DNA of 64,000 bases from Demequina maris (GTDB lineage: Bacteria > Actinomycetota > Actinomycetes > Actinomycetales > Demequinaceae), in NCBI RefSeq assembly GCF_000971155.1, contig NZ_BBLX01000007.1, positions 1-64,000 on the forward strand, written 5' to 3'. The translations under genes and the position numbers were made by a program. This document shows positions 15,237 to 23,818 of the stretch, piece after piece. The notes under the pieces are model-generated. The model worked only from the letters and a program-made list of their open reading frames with translations. It was not told where the DNA came from and made no database searches. How positions within the stretch are numbered: the first letter of the stretch is position 1; each line of letters opens with the position of its first letter.

Positions 15237-17072
15237 TCACCGCACGTGTCGCGCGTCGACGTGCGCGGTGCGGGGACGGTTCGCGGCCAGGGTTGCCGTC
15301 CCGAGACCGGCCATCAGCGCGGCGAGCACGGTGAGGAGGCCGACGCGGTCGGCGCCGGTCGACGACAGCGCCGCGGTGTCCGCCGCATCGTCCGTCCCGT
15401 CTCCCGTCGAGCCGGTGGTGGTGGGCGTCGCGCTCGCGGCGCTCGTCGGCTCCGACGTGACCACCGCGGACTCGACCTCGGACGCGGTGGTGCCGCCGGT
15501 CTCGTCGACGCCCGTCGCGACCGGGCCGGCGGCGATCACCACCGGCGCGGCGGTGATCGCGGCCGGGTTGAGCCCCGCCATCGTCGGCCGCAGCGTCGCC
15601 GCGTAGGTGAGGCTGCCCCGCGCCTCGTCCGCCGCCCCGGCCACGTAGGTGGCCGTGACGGTGAGCGAGTCGCCGGATGGCAGCACCGCCCCGGCGGGCA
15701 GGAGCGAGCCCAGCGTGAGGTCCGCGCCGCCGTCCTCGGTCACGGTGGCGACCAGGTCGGGCAGCGACAGCGGGCTGTCGTTGCGCACGGTGAGCCGGTA
15801 GGTGACGGTCTCGCCGGCGTTGGCGAGCCCGTCGCCGTTGGTGTCCGCGAGGGTCCCGGTGACCGCGAAGCCGAGCGCGGGCGTCGCATCGTCCACGGGG
15901 ATCGTCGGGAGCGACAGCGTCGCCGGCAGCCATGCGCCGCCGTAGAGCACCTCGCCGGTCACGCCGGCGAGGGGGAGGGCGCCGGCGGCGAGGGCCGCGA
16001 GCGTGACGGGCATCGGGGCGGAGTCCGCGCACACGCCGGCGTCACCACGCGCGAGCGCGACCGCGGCGCCGTCGCACGCGAGCGGCGCCCCGAGCAGGCG
16101 GAAGCCGTCGATGGGCACGTCGCTCGCGTTGGTGGCCGTGATGCCGGACAGCACCACCAGGTCGTCGACGACCGGCCAGGTCACCGGGGTGCCGCCCGCG
16201 GCGGCGAGGAAGCCCGCCGAGGCGTTGACCGTGAGCGCGAACGCGGGCGTCGCCGCCGCGACCGCGGGGGCGGAGGCGGTGGTGGTCGCGGATGCGCCCG
16301 ACTCGCCGGCCGCGGTCACCTCGATCGCGCGCGCCGGCACCTCGCCGGCCACGACCTCCGCGGCGGTGACGGTGTGGCTGCCCACCGCGAACGGCGCGGA
16401 GGAGCCGCCGACGGCGAGGACGCCCGCGCCGGCACCGGCCATCCCGGCCGAGGTTGCGGCGAGCGACCCGACGGGCTCGGTCCCGGCGTTCATGACCGCG
16501 ACGGAGTAGTCGACCCGGTCGCCGGCCGTCGCGAGGCCGTCGGTGGTGTCGCCGACGAGCTCGACGAGCGTCGCGGAGCCGGTCGCGGTGATCGCGGTCA
16601 CGGGCGCGGGGTCGGCAAGGTCGACGGCGCTCGCGGTGACGCTGCCGGTCAGCACGACGTGGACCGGGGGCTCGTCCGTGATCAGGTCGAAGGTGGGCGC
16701 GAAGCCGGTGCCGTCGGCGCCCGCCGGGAGGACGGCGCGGCCGGTCACGGTGAACGTCGTGGTGTTGCTGCCGGACACGCGCATGCCGTGGGGCGCGTCG
16801 ACGGTGTCGATCGCGAGGTCGGTGGAGGTGAGCGACGTGATCTCGGTGGTGCTGGTGCCGCCCGTGGTGGTGAGCGTGAACGTGTAGGTCAGCAGGTCGT
16901 CCCAGTCGCGCAGGCCGTTGCCGTTGTCGTCGCTGTACCCGGTGTAGGTCGCGGCGACGGTCAGCTTCGAGATCGTCGCGCTGCCGGCCGCGAGCGGCAC
17001 GATCGCGACGGCGAGCACGCCCGCGGTGATGGCCGCCGTGCGCAGGCGCGGCAGCATTGCCTTCTTGCCCAT
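15237..17072 (-). CDS. Secreted surface protein with repeated Ig-like (DUF11-type) domains
   Basis: 611 residues. Signal peptide with KK at the start and a hydrophobic core (AAITAGVLAVAIVPLAAGSA). The mature chain is Thr/Val/Ala-rich beta sandwich repeats, with YTGYSDDNGNGLRDWDDLLTYTFT near residue 43 and GFAVTGTLADTNGDGLANAGETVTYRLTVRN later, a duplicated pattern typical of DUF11 domains. A Thr-rich stalk follows, then LSSTG, a hydrophobic helix and a basic tail: a weak sortase-like signal. It is likely displayed on the cell surface; the role is unknown. It carries two copies of the iterated 9-mer (15385, 15886). Confidence 0.75.
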   Translation of the reverse strand: MGKKAMLPRLRTAAITAGVLAVAIVPLAAGSATISKLTVAATYTGYSDDNGNGLRDWDDLLTYTFTLTTTGGTSTTEITSLTSTDLAIDTVDAPHGMRVSGSNTTTFTVTGRAVLPAGADGTGFAPTFDLITDEPPVHVVLTGSVTASAVDLADPAPVTAITATGSATLVELVGDTTDGLATAGDRVDYSVAVMNAGTEPVGSLAATSAGMAGAGAGVLAVGGSSAPFAVGSHTVTAAEVVAGEVPARAIEVTAAGESGASATTTASAPAVAAATPAFALTVNASAGFLAAAGGTPVTWPVVDDLVVLSGITATNASDVPIDGFRLLGAPLACDGAAVALARGDAGVCADSAPMPVTLAALAAGALPLAGVTGEVLYGGAWLPATLSLPTIPVDDATPALGFAVTGTLADTNGDGLANAGETVTYRLTVRNDSPLSLPDLVATVTEDGGADLTLGSLLPAGAVLPSGDSLTVTATYVAGAADEARGSLTYAATLRPTMAGLNPAAITAAPVVIAAGPVATGVDETGGTTASEVESAVVTSEPTSAASATPTTTGSTGDGTDDAADTAALSSTGADRVGLLTVLAALMAGLGTATLAANRPRTAHVDARHVR

Positions 17073-17164
17073 CAGGTCGTCCCCCTCAGCCCCTCAGCCA
17101 GTCGGACCCTCGTGTAACGCCGTTATCGACACGAATGGGACCGGGCTTGAGCGGGGACGAGGCG

Positions 17165-17635
17165 TCAGTCCCAGAAGCCGCGGTGCGGCGCGGCGGCCTC
17201 CTCCTCGAGCAGCGGGCCGGTGACCTCGATCGCGCGCGAGCCGGCGCCCAGCACGTCCCGGCAGGGCAGGGCGAGGGTGGGGTTCTCGTCGTGCGCGCCG
17301 GTCATGGCGAGCAGGCCCGTCTCGGCGAGGCCGTAGACGACCGCGCCGATGCCGGACCAGTAGATCGCTCCCGAGCACATGGCGCACGGCTCGCAGCTGG
17401 TGACGAGCGTGCAGGCGGCCAGCTCGTCGGGGTCCAGCTGGTTGCTGGCGAGGCGGACGAGGTTGGTCTCGGCGTGGCCCGTCGCGTCGCGGTGGGTCAC
17501 CACCGTGTTCTCGGCCTCGAGGACGATGCACCCCTCGCCGTCGACGAGCACGGCGCCGAACGGGTGGTTGCCGTGGTCCCGCGCGGCCTGGGAGACCGCG
17601 ATCGCGCGGCGGAGGTGGTCGAGGTGGGCGGTCAT
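17165..17635 (-). CDS. Nucleoside deaminase
   Basis: 156 residues of the zinc-dependent cytidine/deoxycytidylate deaminase fold. The zinc site is HAE (TGHAETNLV, with the proton-shuttling Glu) and PCAMC (SCEPCAMCSGAIYWS). The HPFGAVLVDGEG start and the general layout are like guanine deaminases or TadA-type enzymes. A C-terminal region EVTGPLLEEEA follows as in guanine-deaminase-like members. Whether the substrate is guanine, another base or tRNA is not decided by sequence reading. A leaderless -10 lies upstream. Confidence 0.87.
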   Translation of the reverse strand: MTAHLDHLRRAIAVSQAARDHGNHPFGAVLVDGEGCIVLEAENTVVTHRDATGHAETNLVRLASNQLDPDELAACTLVTSCEPCAMCSGAIYWSGIGAVVYGLAETGLLAMTGAHDENPTLALPCRDVLGAGSRAIEVTGPLLEEEAAAPHRGFWD

Positions 17636-17641
17636 GGGGTC

Positions 17642-17647
17642 AGCCTA
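17642..17647 (-). promoter_or_regulatory. Leaderless -10 (TAGGCT) of the deaminase gene
   Basis: TAGGCT, GACCCC, then ATG at 17635 on the minus strand. Confidence 0.6.
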
Positions 17648-17699
17648 CGAACGGGCAGCCGGGTGCGCCCGCCACCTCTCAGGACGTGCGGGAGCGGCG

Positions 17700-18971
17700 T
17701 CAGACCCGTGCGAAGGCGTCGATGTCCTCCTCGAACTCGCCGACCACCTGCTCAGACACGGTCGCGCGCGTCGCGGACACCGCCGCGAGGTAGTGCGCTG
17801 TCGTGGGCCCGCCGCCGTCGCCGCCGTCCACCGCCGACTCGAGCGCCGCCTGGTTGGCGCGCCTCGCCGCGAACTCGATGTCGGCCGGCGTGAAGCCCGC
17901 CGAGGCGTCCACGACCGCCGCGACGTCGACATCCGCGGCAGCGGGCGGGATGAACCGCCCCCAGATCGCGGCGCGCGCCTCGGCGTCCGGCAACCCGATC
18001 GGGATGACGTAGTCGAAGCGGCCGTGGCGCAGGAACGCGGAGTCGAGCGAGCGGATGAAGTTGGTCGCGCACACGAGGAGGCGGTCGGGGCGCTCGCGGA
18101 ACGCCGGGATGAGCTTGAGGAGCTCGTTGGTCACGCCCTGCAGCGGCGACGGCGGGTCCCCGCGTCGGTGCGACGCGATCTCCTCGACTTCGTCGATGAG
18201 CACCACCGCGTGCTCGAGCTCCGCGATCTGGTGGAACGTGTCCCGCAGCGCCCCGGCGAGGCCGGCCGGGTCCGCCGCGAGGCGCGACGGGAACACCTCG
18301 ACGAAGGACCAGTCCAGCCGCGACGCGATCGCCTTCGCGAACGTGGTCTTGCCCGTGCCGGGCGGTCCGAACATCACGACCGCGCGCGGCGGCGCGACGC
18401 CGAAGCGGTCCGCGAGCGCGGGCTCCGCGAGCGGCAGCACCAGCCGCTTCTCGATCAGCGCCTTCTCGTGCCGCATGCCGGCGACGCCGTCCCACAGGCC
18501 GCGCGGCAGCACGCGGCCGCCGAGCTCCTCCAGCAGCGCCATCTCCTCGCGCTGCACGCGGATGCGTCGCTCCAGGTAGCGGACGGCCTTCTTCTCCGCG
18601 AAGCCGGCGTCGCGGAACGCATCGAGGTGGGTCTGCTCGGCCGGCACCAGCGCCGACAGGGTGCTCGGCCCCGCCTCGGCGACGCGGGTCTCGACGGCGG
18701 AGAGCAGGCCCGGTCCGATGCCCCGGCCGTGCCACGCATCATCCACCCCGTGGAACACGATCCACGCCTGGTTGTGCGCGCGCCGCGCGACGGCGGCGCC
18801 GACGATCTCCTCCTGCACGGTCGCCACGACCGCGATGTCCTCGGCGGCGGAGGTGAGCACCTCCGCGAGCGCGTAGACCGGCTCGACGCCGGCCGCGCGC
18901 GACTGCTCCCAGAGCCTCACCACGGACTCGAGGTCCTCGGCGTGGGCGTCACGGATGCGCCATGTGGGCAT
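17700..18971 (-). CDS. GNAT acetyltransferase - AAA+ ATPase fusion
   Basis: 423 residues in one uninterrupted frame. Residues about 3-135 are a GNAT domain with the acetyl-CoA loop HGRGIGPGLL (81-90) and FRDAGF near 119-124. A coiled linker (ERRIRVQREEMALLEELGG, about 134-152) leads into a classical AAA+ module: Walker A GPPGTGKT (202-209), Walker B VVLIDEVEE (255-263), sensor-1 CATN and a second-region arginine context (FLRHGRFDYVIPIG). The ATPase is of the FtsH/Cdc48-like unfoldase type. A link between acetylation and remodelling is inference. GGAGGAGGCC precedes the ATG. Confidence 0.85.
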   Translation of the reverse strand: MPTWRIRDAHAEDLESVVRLWEQSRAAGVEPVYALAEVLTSAAEDIAVVATVQEEIVGAAVARRAHNQAWIVFHGVDDAWHGRGIGPGLLSAVETRVAEAGPSTLSALVPAEQTHLDAFRDAGFAEKKAVRYLERRIRVQREEMALLEELGGRVLPRGLWDGVAGMRHEKALIEKRLVLPLAEPALADRFGVAPPRAVVMFGPPGTGKTTFAKAIASRLDWSFVEVFPSRLAADPAGLAGALRDTFHQIAELEHAVVLIDEVEEIASHRRGDPPSPLQGVTNELLKLIPAFRERPDRLLVCATNFIRSLDSAFLRHGRFDYVIPIGLPDAEARAAIWGRFIPPAAADVDVAAVVDASAGFTPADIEFAARRANQAALESAVDGGDGGGPTTAHYLAAVSATRATVSEQVVGEFEEDIDAFARV

Positions 18972-19111
18972 GGCCTCCTCCTTGCACGTCGTCGTACCGG
19001 GGACGCTCCGACGCTACCCCAGGGGGGTATGCGCGGGCGAGGGGCCGGCGCCCCTTGCGCTCAGCGCCGCCGTAGGCTGGTCGGGTTCGTCCGCCACCGT
19101 AAGGAGCCACC

Positions 19112-19504
19112 ATGACGCTGCCCACGATCACCCGAGACGCGAACGGCGCGCCCAGCATCGACTTCGCCGGCGCCGAGAAGCCCGAGGGCCTCGTCGTCGA
19201 GGTCCACGAGGCCGGCGACGGTCCCGCCGTCGCCGAGGGCCAGCACATCACGGTCCACTACAGCGGATGGCTGTGGGACGGCGCGAAGTTCGACTCGTCG
19301 TGGGACCGCGGCGAGTCCATCTCCTTCCCCATCGCCTACGGCTCGCTCATCGACGGCTGGGTCGACGGCATCGTCGGGCAGCCCGTCGGCTCGAAGCTGC
19401 TGCTCGTCGTGCCGCCGGAGTCCGGCTACGGCTTCCGTCCCATGGGCCCGATCCCTGCCGGGTCGACGCTCGTCTTCACGGTGGACGTGCTCGAGGCCCG
19501 CTGA
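19112..19504 (+). CDS. FKBP-type peptidyl-prolyl cis-trans isomerase
   Basis: 130 residues without a signal peptide, a minimal one-domain FKBP: ITVHYSGWLWDGAKFDSSWDRG, SFPIAYGSLIDGWVDGIVG and GSKLLLVVPPESGYG match the active-site strands and loops, with Y, F, D and W ligand-pocket residues present. It catalyses prolyl isomerisation in cytoplasmic proteins. An AAGGAG site precedes the ATG and a large hairpin follows. Confidence 0.92.
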   Translation: MTLPTITRDANGAPSIDFAGAEKPEGLVVEVHEAGDGPAVAEGQHITVHYSGWLWDGAKFDSSWDRGESISFPIAYGSLIDGWVDGIVGQPVGSKLLLVVPPESGYGFRPMGPIPAGSTLVFTVDVLEAR

Positions 19505-19526
19505 CGGCGAGCCCGCCGTCCACGTC

Positions 19527-19571
19527 CGGGACGCTCCGCCCCCGCGATCGCGTCGGGGGCCGAGCGTCCCG
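19527..19571 (+). terminator. Two-step hairpin after the FKBP gene
   Basis: CGGGACGCTC (19527-19536) pairs with GAGCGTCCCG (19562-19571), and inside it CCCCCG (19539) pairs with CGGGGG (19554). It separates the FKBP gene from the ArsR unit. Confidence 0.7.
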
Positions 19572-19614
19572 ATTCGTTCCCGGGGGTTGCGCGCCACCCT
19601 TGCCGGGGTTAACG

Positions 19615-19632
19615 TACAACCAAATGGTTGTA
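19615..19632 (+). promoter_or_regulatory. Palindromic operator overlapping the ArsR-type start codon
   Basis: TACAACCA-AA-TGGTTGTA is an 8-bp perfect dyad that contains the ATG of the regulator. TAACGT at 19610-19615 is a plausible -10, so the repressor would block its own leaderless start. Confidence 0.7.
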
Positions 19633-19992
19633 GAAACTAACCTGTCGGACGCCGAGGTCGACCGGATCTTCCGGGCCCTGGCGGACGCGACGCGCCGCGA
19701 CATCGTCGAGCGCGTCCTCACCGGGGAGCAGTCCGTCAGCGCTCTCGCGGATCGGTACGACATGTCCTTCGCGGCCGTGCAGAAGCACGTCGCGGTGCTC
19801 GAGAGGGCGGGACTCGTGACCAAGCAGAACCGCGGCCGCGAGCGGCTGGTCCGCGGCAACCCCGATGCGATCCGCAGGGTCCAGGCCCTGCTCGACCGGT
19901 ACGAGCGCCTGTGGCGCGCTCGCATCGACCGGCTCGACGCGCTCCTCGCGGAGCCCGAGCCCCCGTCCCCGCCGGCTCCAGGACAGGAGTAG
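19624..19992 (+). CDS. ArsR-family transcriptional repressor
   Basis: 122 residues; winged helix with FRALADATRRDIVERVL and MSFAAVQKHVAVLERAGLVTK as the recognition helix. It lacks the Cys pairs of metal sensors, so it belongs to the non-metal group usually paired with SRPBCC/AHSA1 genes. The palindrome over its start codon is the likely autoregulatory operator. The SRPBCC gene begins 2 bp after its stop, so the two form one operon. Confidence 0.88.
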   Translation: MVVETNLSDAEVDRIFRALADATRRDIVERVLTGEQSVSALADRYDMSFAAVQKHVAVLERAGLVTKQNRGRERLVRGNPDAIRRVQALLDRYERLWRARIDRLDALLAEPEPPSPPAPGQE

Positions 19993-19994
19993 CC

Positions 19995-20987
19995 ATGCCC
20001 ATCACGTCCGTCTCCAAGGACCCCGAGGCCCTCACCATGACGGTGACCGCCGACTTCGCGGTCCCCGTCCAGCGCCTGTGGGACGCCTATGCGGACCCCC
20101 GCCAGATCGAGCGCTTCTGGGGCCCGCCCGTGTACCCCGCGACCTTCCTCCGCCACGACATGGCGGCCGGCGGCCGTTCGCAGTACGAGATGCACGGCCC
20201 CGACGGCGACGTCTCCGCGGGCTACTGGGAGTTCCTCGCGGTCGACGCCCCGCGGTCGTTCGAGGTCGTGGACGGCTTCGCGCTCCCTGACGGCTCGCCC
20301 AACACCGAGATGCCGCACATGCGCATGACGTTCGACTTCAGCGAGACGCCCGACGGCTCGCGCCTGGTCACCACCACGTACTTCAACTCCGCGGACGAGC
20401 TCGAGCAGCTCATCGGCATGGGGATGGAGGAGGGCATGCGTCAGGCCATGGGTCAGATCGACGCCGTGCTCGAAGACCTCGAGGCCTTCGCCGCCGGCCG
20501 CGGCACCGTCTCGCAGATCCTCTCCGACACCCAGGTGCGGGTGTCCCGCGTCATCCGCGGCACGGTCGAGCAGGTGTGGCGCGCGCACCACGAGCCCGAG
20601 CTCATGAAGCGCTGGCTGCTGGGCCCGGAGGGCTGGACGATGCCGACCGCCGAGATCGCGCAGGCCGTGGGCGACCCGTACCGCTACGAGTGGGCGCCCG
20701 TGCCCGGCGGCCCCGCGGACGGCGCGCCGCCGTTCGGCTTCGAGGGCGAGCTGCTCGCCTCCGAGCCGCCGTACCGCGAGGTCACGTCCGAGCGCATGAT
20801 CGGCATGGAGGGCCCGGGCACCACCAACGAGCTCACCCTCACGGCGCGCGAGGACGGCGGCACGCTCCTCACCCTCGTCATCACCTACCCGTCGCTCGAG
20901 CTCCGCGACATGATCCTCGGCACGGGCATGACCGACGGCATGGAGACCAGCTACGCCCGCCTCGAGGCCGAGCTCGTCGGGGTCTAG
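19995..20987 (+). CDS. Double-domain SRPBCC (AHSA1-like) protein
   Basis: 330 residues formed by two tandem AHSA1-type START-like domains, about 10-155 (VPVQRLWDAYADPRQIERFWGP) and 175-328 (GTVEQVWRAHHEPELMKRWLLGP). Each has the typical Trp/hydrophobic cavity start and a C-terminal long helix. Such proteins bind hydrophobic ligands; here the ligand is unknown. The pairing with an ArsR repressor is common in actinobacteria. A GGACAGGAG site precedes the ATG. Its last 4 bp overlap the convergent methyltransferase gene. Confidence 0.85.
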   Translation: MPITSVSKDPEALTMTVTADFAVPVQRLWDAYADPRQIERFWGPPVYPATFLRHDMAAGGRSQYEMHGPDGDVSAGYWEFLAVDAPRSFEVVDGFALPDGSPNTEMPHMRMTFDFSETPDGSRLVTTTYFNSADELEQLIGMGMEEGMRQAMGQIDAVLEDLEAFAAGRGTVSQILSDTQVRVSRVIRGTVEQVWRAHHEPELMKRWLLGPEGWTMPTAEIAQAVGDPYRYEWAPVPGGPADGAPPFGFEGELLASEPPYREVTSERMIGMEGPGTTNELTLTAREDGGTLLTLVITYPSLELRDMILGTGMTDGMETSYARLEAELVGV

Positions 20988-21748
20988 CGCCGCGCCACCA
21001 CCACGGTCGCGCCGAGGTCCTCGTCCCGAGCGACCTCCGCCGCGAGGCCCGCGTCGCCGGCGGCCCTCGCGGTGAGCGCCACGAGCGCCTCGCTCGTCTC
21101 CACCACCGCGACCCCGCCGGGTCGGAGCAGCCGGGACGATGCGGCGAGCACCCCGCGCTGGAGCGCGGCGCCGTCCGCGCCCCCGTCGAGCGCGAGCGCG
21201 GGCTCGTGCTCGCGGGCCTCCCGCGGCATCAGCGGGATCTGCGCGGTGGGCACGTAGGGCGGGCACGAGGCGACCACGTCCACCGTGCCCGCCAGCCCGC
21301 CGAGCGCGGCGTCCAGGTCCGAGACCAGGGACGATGCGCCGAGCGGGGCGAGCGTGCGGGCCGCCAGCGCGACCGCGGCCGGATCGATGTCCGCGGCGAC
21401 GACGCGCAGGTCGGGCCGGGCGTGGGCGACGGCGGCCGCGATCGCGCCGGCGCCGCAGCACAGGTCGACGACGAGCCCGCCCGCGGGTGCGAGGTCCGCG
21501 GCGAGCCGGGCGACCAGCTCGGTGCGTCGCCGCGGCACGAAGACGCCCGGCGCGACAGCGATCCGCAGCTCGGCGAAGGCCGCCCAGCCCAGCACGTGCT
21601 CGAGCGGCTCACCCGCGATCCGGCGGGCGAGGAGGCGTTCGCCGGCGGCGGGATCCGCCCCCGCGGCCTCGGCGATCAGCCGCGCCTCGTCCTCCGCGAA
21701 CACGCAGCCCGCGGCCCGCAGCCGCGCCACCGCATCGTGCTCCGTCAC
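20984..21748 (-). CDS. PrmC/HemK-like putative N5-glutamine methyltransferase
   Basis: 254 residues with an N-terminal helical domain (LLARRIAGEPLEHVLGWAAF) and a SAM-binding Rossmann domain (VVDLCCGAGAIAAAVAHARP). In PrmC the catalytic NPPY binds the glutamine of release factors; here it reads SCPPYVP, Cys for Asn. It is therefore a divergent paralogue, and substrate and activity are uncertain. The GTG start is supported by TAGCGT exactly 6 nt upstream. It holds two sense copies of the iterated 9-mer. Confidence 0.75.
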   Translation of the reverse strand: MTEHDAVARLRAAGCVFAEDEARLIAEAAGADPAAGERLLARRIAGEPLEHVLGWAAFAELRIAVAPGVFVPRRRTELVARLAADLAPAGGLVVDLCCGAGAIAAAVAHARPDLRVVAADIDPAAVALAARTLAPLGASSLVSDLDAALGGLAGTVDVVASCPPYVPTAQIPLMPREAREHEPALALDGGADGAALQRGVLAASSRLLRPGGVAVVETSEALVALTARAAGDAGLAAEVARDEDLGATVVVARR

Positions 21749-21754
21749 GCTCGC

Positions 21755-21760
21755 ACGCTA
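21755..21760 (-). promoter_or_regulatory. Leaderless -10 (TAGCGT) before a GTG start
   Basis: TAGCGT, GCGAGC, then GTG at 21748, showing that the same arrangement serves GTG-initiated genes. Confidence 0.55.
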
Positions 21761-21803
21761 CCGCTCGGGTGGCGGTCCGGGCGCGAGCGTGGACACTGGA
21801 GGG

Positions 21804-22295
21804 ATGGACCCAGACCAGATCGACCCCGCCGGCGAGGGGCGCGTCCTCTCGCCGGACGATGGGGACTACCTGCGCTTCGAGCGCACGGTCGCGCAGCCGC
21901 CCGCCGAGGTGTGGGCGGCCCTCACGGACCCCGACCGCACCGCGGCGTGGGCGTTCCGCACCAGCTTCGAGCCGCGCGCGGGCGGCACGGTGACGATGTC
22001 CGACGGCGGCGCGGGCGAGGTGCTCGCGTGGGACGAGCCGCACTCGCTCGAGTACGCCTGGGACGGCTACGGCGGGCGGTGGCAGGTGCGCATCGCGATC
22101 GCCGAGCACGGCGACGGCGCGTACCTCACGTTCGACCACGTCGCACCCGACCCCAACAGCCCCGACATCGCCGCGGGCTGGCACTGGCACCTCGACCGGC
22201 TCGAGCACCACCTCGCGGGCGGCACGCCCGAGGCGGTCGAGTCCGACGCGCACTTCGAGGAGCTGCAGCGGCTCTACGCGCACGCCGAGGGCTGA
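21804..22295 (+). CDS. SRPBCC-domain protein
   Basis: 163 residues, one AHSA1-like domain: RFERTVAQPPAEVWAALTDPDRTAAW and WHWHLDRLEHHLAGG near the end. Independent of the ArsR-linked two-domain gene and less than 45% like it by eye. GGAGGG directly precedes the ATG. Ligand unknown. It converges on the ABC permease gene (3-bp gap). Confidence 0.8.
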   Translation: MDPDQIDPAGEGRVLSPDDGDYLRFERTVAQPPAEVWAALTDPDRTAAWAFRTSFEPRAGGTVTMSDGGAGEVLAWDEPHSLEYAWDGYGGRWQVRIAIAEHGDGAYLTFDHVAPDPNSPDIAAGWHWHLDRLEHHLAGGTPEAVESDAHFEELQRLYAHAEG

Positions 22296-22298
22296 CGG

Positions 22299-23069
22299 TC
22301 AGTCCAGCGTCGCGCGCGCGAAGGCCCGCACCGACGCCCACGACGCGACCGCCGCGAAGGCCGCCGCGAGCACGAGGGACGCCGGGCCGATCGCCGCGGC
22401 CTCCTCGGGGCCGCCCGCGCCGGCCCACATCGCGGGCGCGATGTACGGCACCCAGGCGCCGGCCCCGACCATCGCGAGGATCTGGCTCGCGGCGGTCACC
22501 CCGACGATGGCGCCGGCCGCCCCGAGGTAGCCGCGCGACCTCACCGCGACCCACGCGAACGGCAGCGCCAGCGCGGCCATGAGCAGCCCCGCGACCCACA
22601 CGCGCGCGAGCTGACCGGCCACCGCGGCGGTGAGCGACGCGGGGTCGACGGCGGCCAGGGTCGCCGCCGTGAGCGCCATCGCGAGCGTGAGGCACGCGCC
22701 GGCCCATGCAGCGATCACCAGGAGCTTCGCCCGCGCCACCGTCGCGCGCGGCACGGGCAGCGCGAACAGGGACCCGACCGTGCGGTCCGCCCATTCGCGA
22801 CCCACGAGCCACGCGACGGCGAAGCCGACGCCGATCAGCGCGACCACCGAGACCACCTGGCCCGCGAGGCCCGCGACGGTCTCGCCGAACGGCCCCTCCC
22901 GGTACGGGGCGAGCTTGGCCGCCGAGGGCCCCGCCGCATCGGCCGCCCGCGCGAGCGCGACCATGCCGACCGACATGAGCGGCGGGAAGACGACCAGCAG
23001 CACGGTCGCGAGGCGCGCGGTGAGCGACCGCGAGAAGGTCGCGACCTGCAGGGCGAGCGCGGTCCTCAT
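22299..23069 (-). CDS. ABC-2-type transporter permease
   Basis: 256 residues with six predicted membrane helices and no nucleotide-binding motif; it begins [26 protein letters not shown]. It forms the membrane channel of an exporter with the ATPase whose stop overlaps its ATG (ATGA, 23066-23069), so translation is coupled. Substrate unknown; the local TetR regulator suggests inducible export. Confidence 0.82.
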   Translation of the reverse strand: MRTALALQVATFSRSLTARLATVLLVVFPPLMSVGMVALARAADAAGPSAAKLAPYREGPFGETVAGLAGQVVSVVALIGVGFAVAWLVGREWADRTVGSLFALPVPRATVARAKLLVIAAWAGACLTLAMALTAATLAAVDPASLTAAVAGQLARVWVAGLLMAALALPFAWVAVRSRGYLGAAGAIVGVTAASQILAMVGAGAWVPYIAPAMWAGAGGPEEAAAIGPASLVLAAAFAAVASWASVRAFARATLD

Positions 23070-23818
23070 GCCAGCGCCCCCTGTCGGGAGTGTGCATCCT
23101 CGCGGTGATCCTCGTCCCACGCGCGCACCATCTCGAAGAACCGGTGCTCGAGGTCCGCCTGTCCGGGCTCGAGAGTGCCGACCACCCGGCCCGCGTGGAC
23201 CACCGTGATCCGGTGCGCGATGCGCGAGACCTCGTCGAGGTGGTGGCTGGACACGAGGACGCCGGCGCCGCGGCCGGCGGCGGCGACGATCACGTCGCGC
23301 AGCAGGAGCACGCCGGCCGGGTCGAGCGCGTTCGTGGGCTCGTCGAGGATCAGCAGGTCGGGCGCGTGGGCGGCGACGCACGCGAGCCCGAGGCGTTGGC
23401 GGTTGCCCAGCGACAGGCCCCGCGCACGCCGGGCCGCCCACGGCCCCAGCTCGAGCCGTGCGATCCAGGACGATGCGGCGGCCGCGGCGGCATTCATGGG
23501 CAGGCCGTGCAGGCGTGCCGCGTGGACGATGTTCTCGCGCACCGACAGCTCCGGGTAGCCGAACGGCTGGTCGATCACGAAGCCGAGGCGGGCGAGCGTG
23601 GCGGGGCCGGCCGAGGCGGCCGGGGTGTCGAAGAGCCGCACCTCGCCCGCGTCGAGCCGGGTCTGCCCGACGACCGCCTTCATCGCGGTGGTCTTGCCCG
23701 CGCCGTTGAGGCCGATGATCGCGTGGATCTCGCCCGGCTCGACCGTGAGCGTCAGCCCGTCGAGCGCGCGCAGGTCGCCGTACGCGCGCACCGCGTCGCG
23801 GATCTCGAGCGCGGTCAC
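23066..23818 (-). CDS. ABC transporter ATP-binding protein
   Basis: 250 residues with Walker A GLNGAGKT (36-43), Q-loop [13 protein letters not shown], signature [12 protein letters not shown] (Asn for the usual Gly-Gly), Walker [13 protein letters not shown] and the H-loop SSHHLDE. It drives the ABC-2 permease encoded next. The GTG start overlaps the TetR stop as GTGA (23815-23818). A sense copy of the iterated 9-mer lies at 23468. Confidence 0.88.
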   Translation of the reverse strand: MTALEIRDAVRAYGDLRALDGLTLTVEPGEIHAIIGLNGAGKTTAMKAVVGQTRLDAGEVRLFDTPAASAGPATLARLGFVIDQPFGYPELSVRENIVHAARLHGLPMNAAAAAASSWIARLELGPWAARRARGLSLGNRQRLGLACVAAHAPDLLILDEPTNALDPAGVLLLRDVIVAAAGRGAGVLVSSHHLDEVSRIAHRITVVHAGRVVGTLEPGQADLEHRFFEMVRAWDEDHREDAHSRQGALA

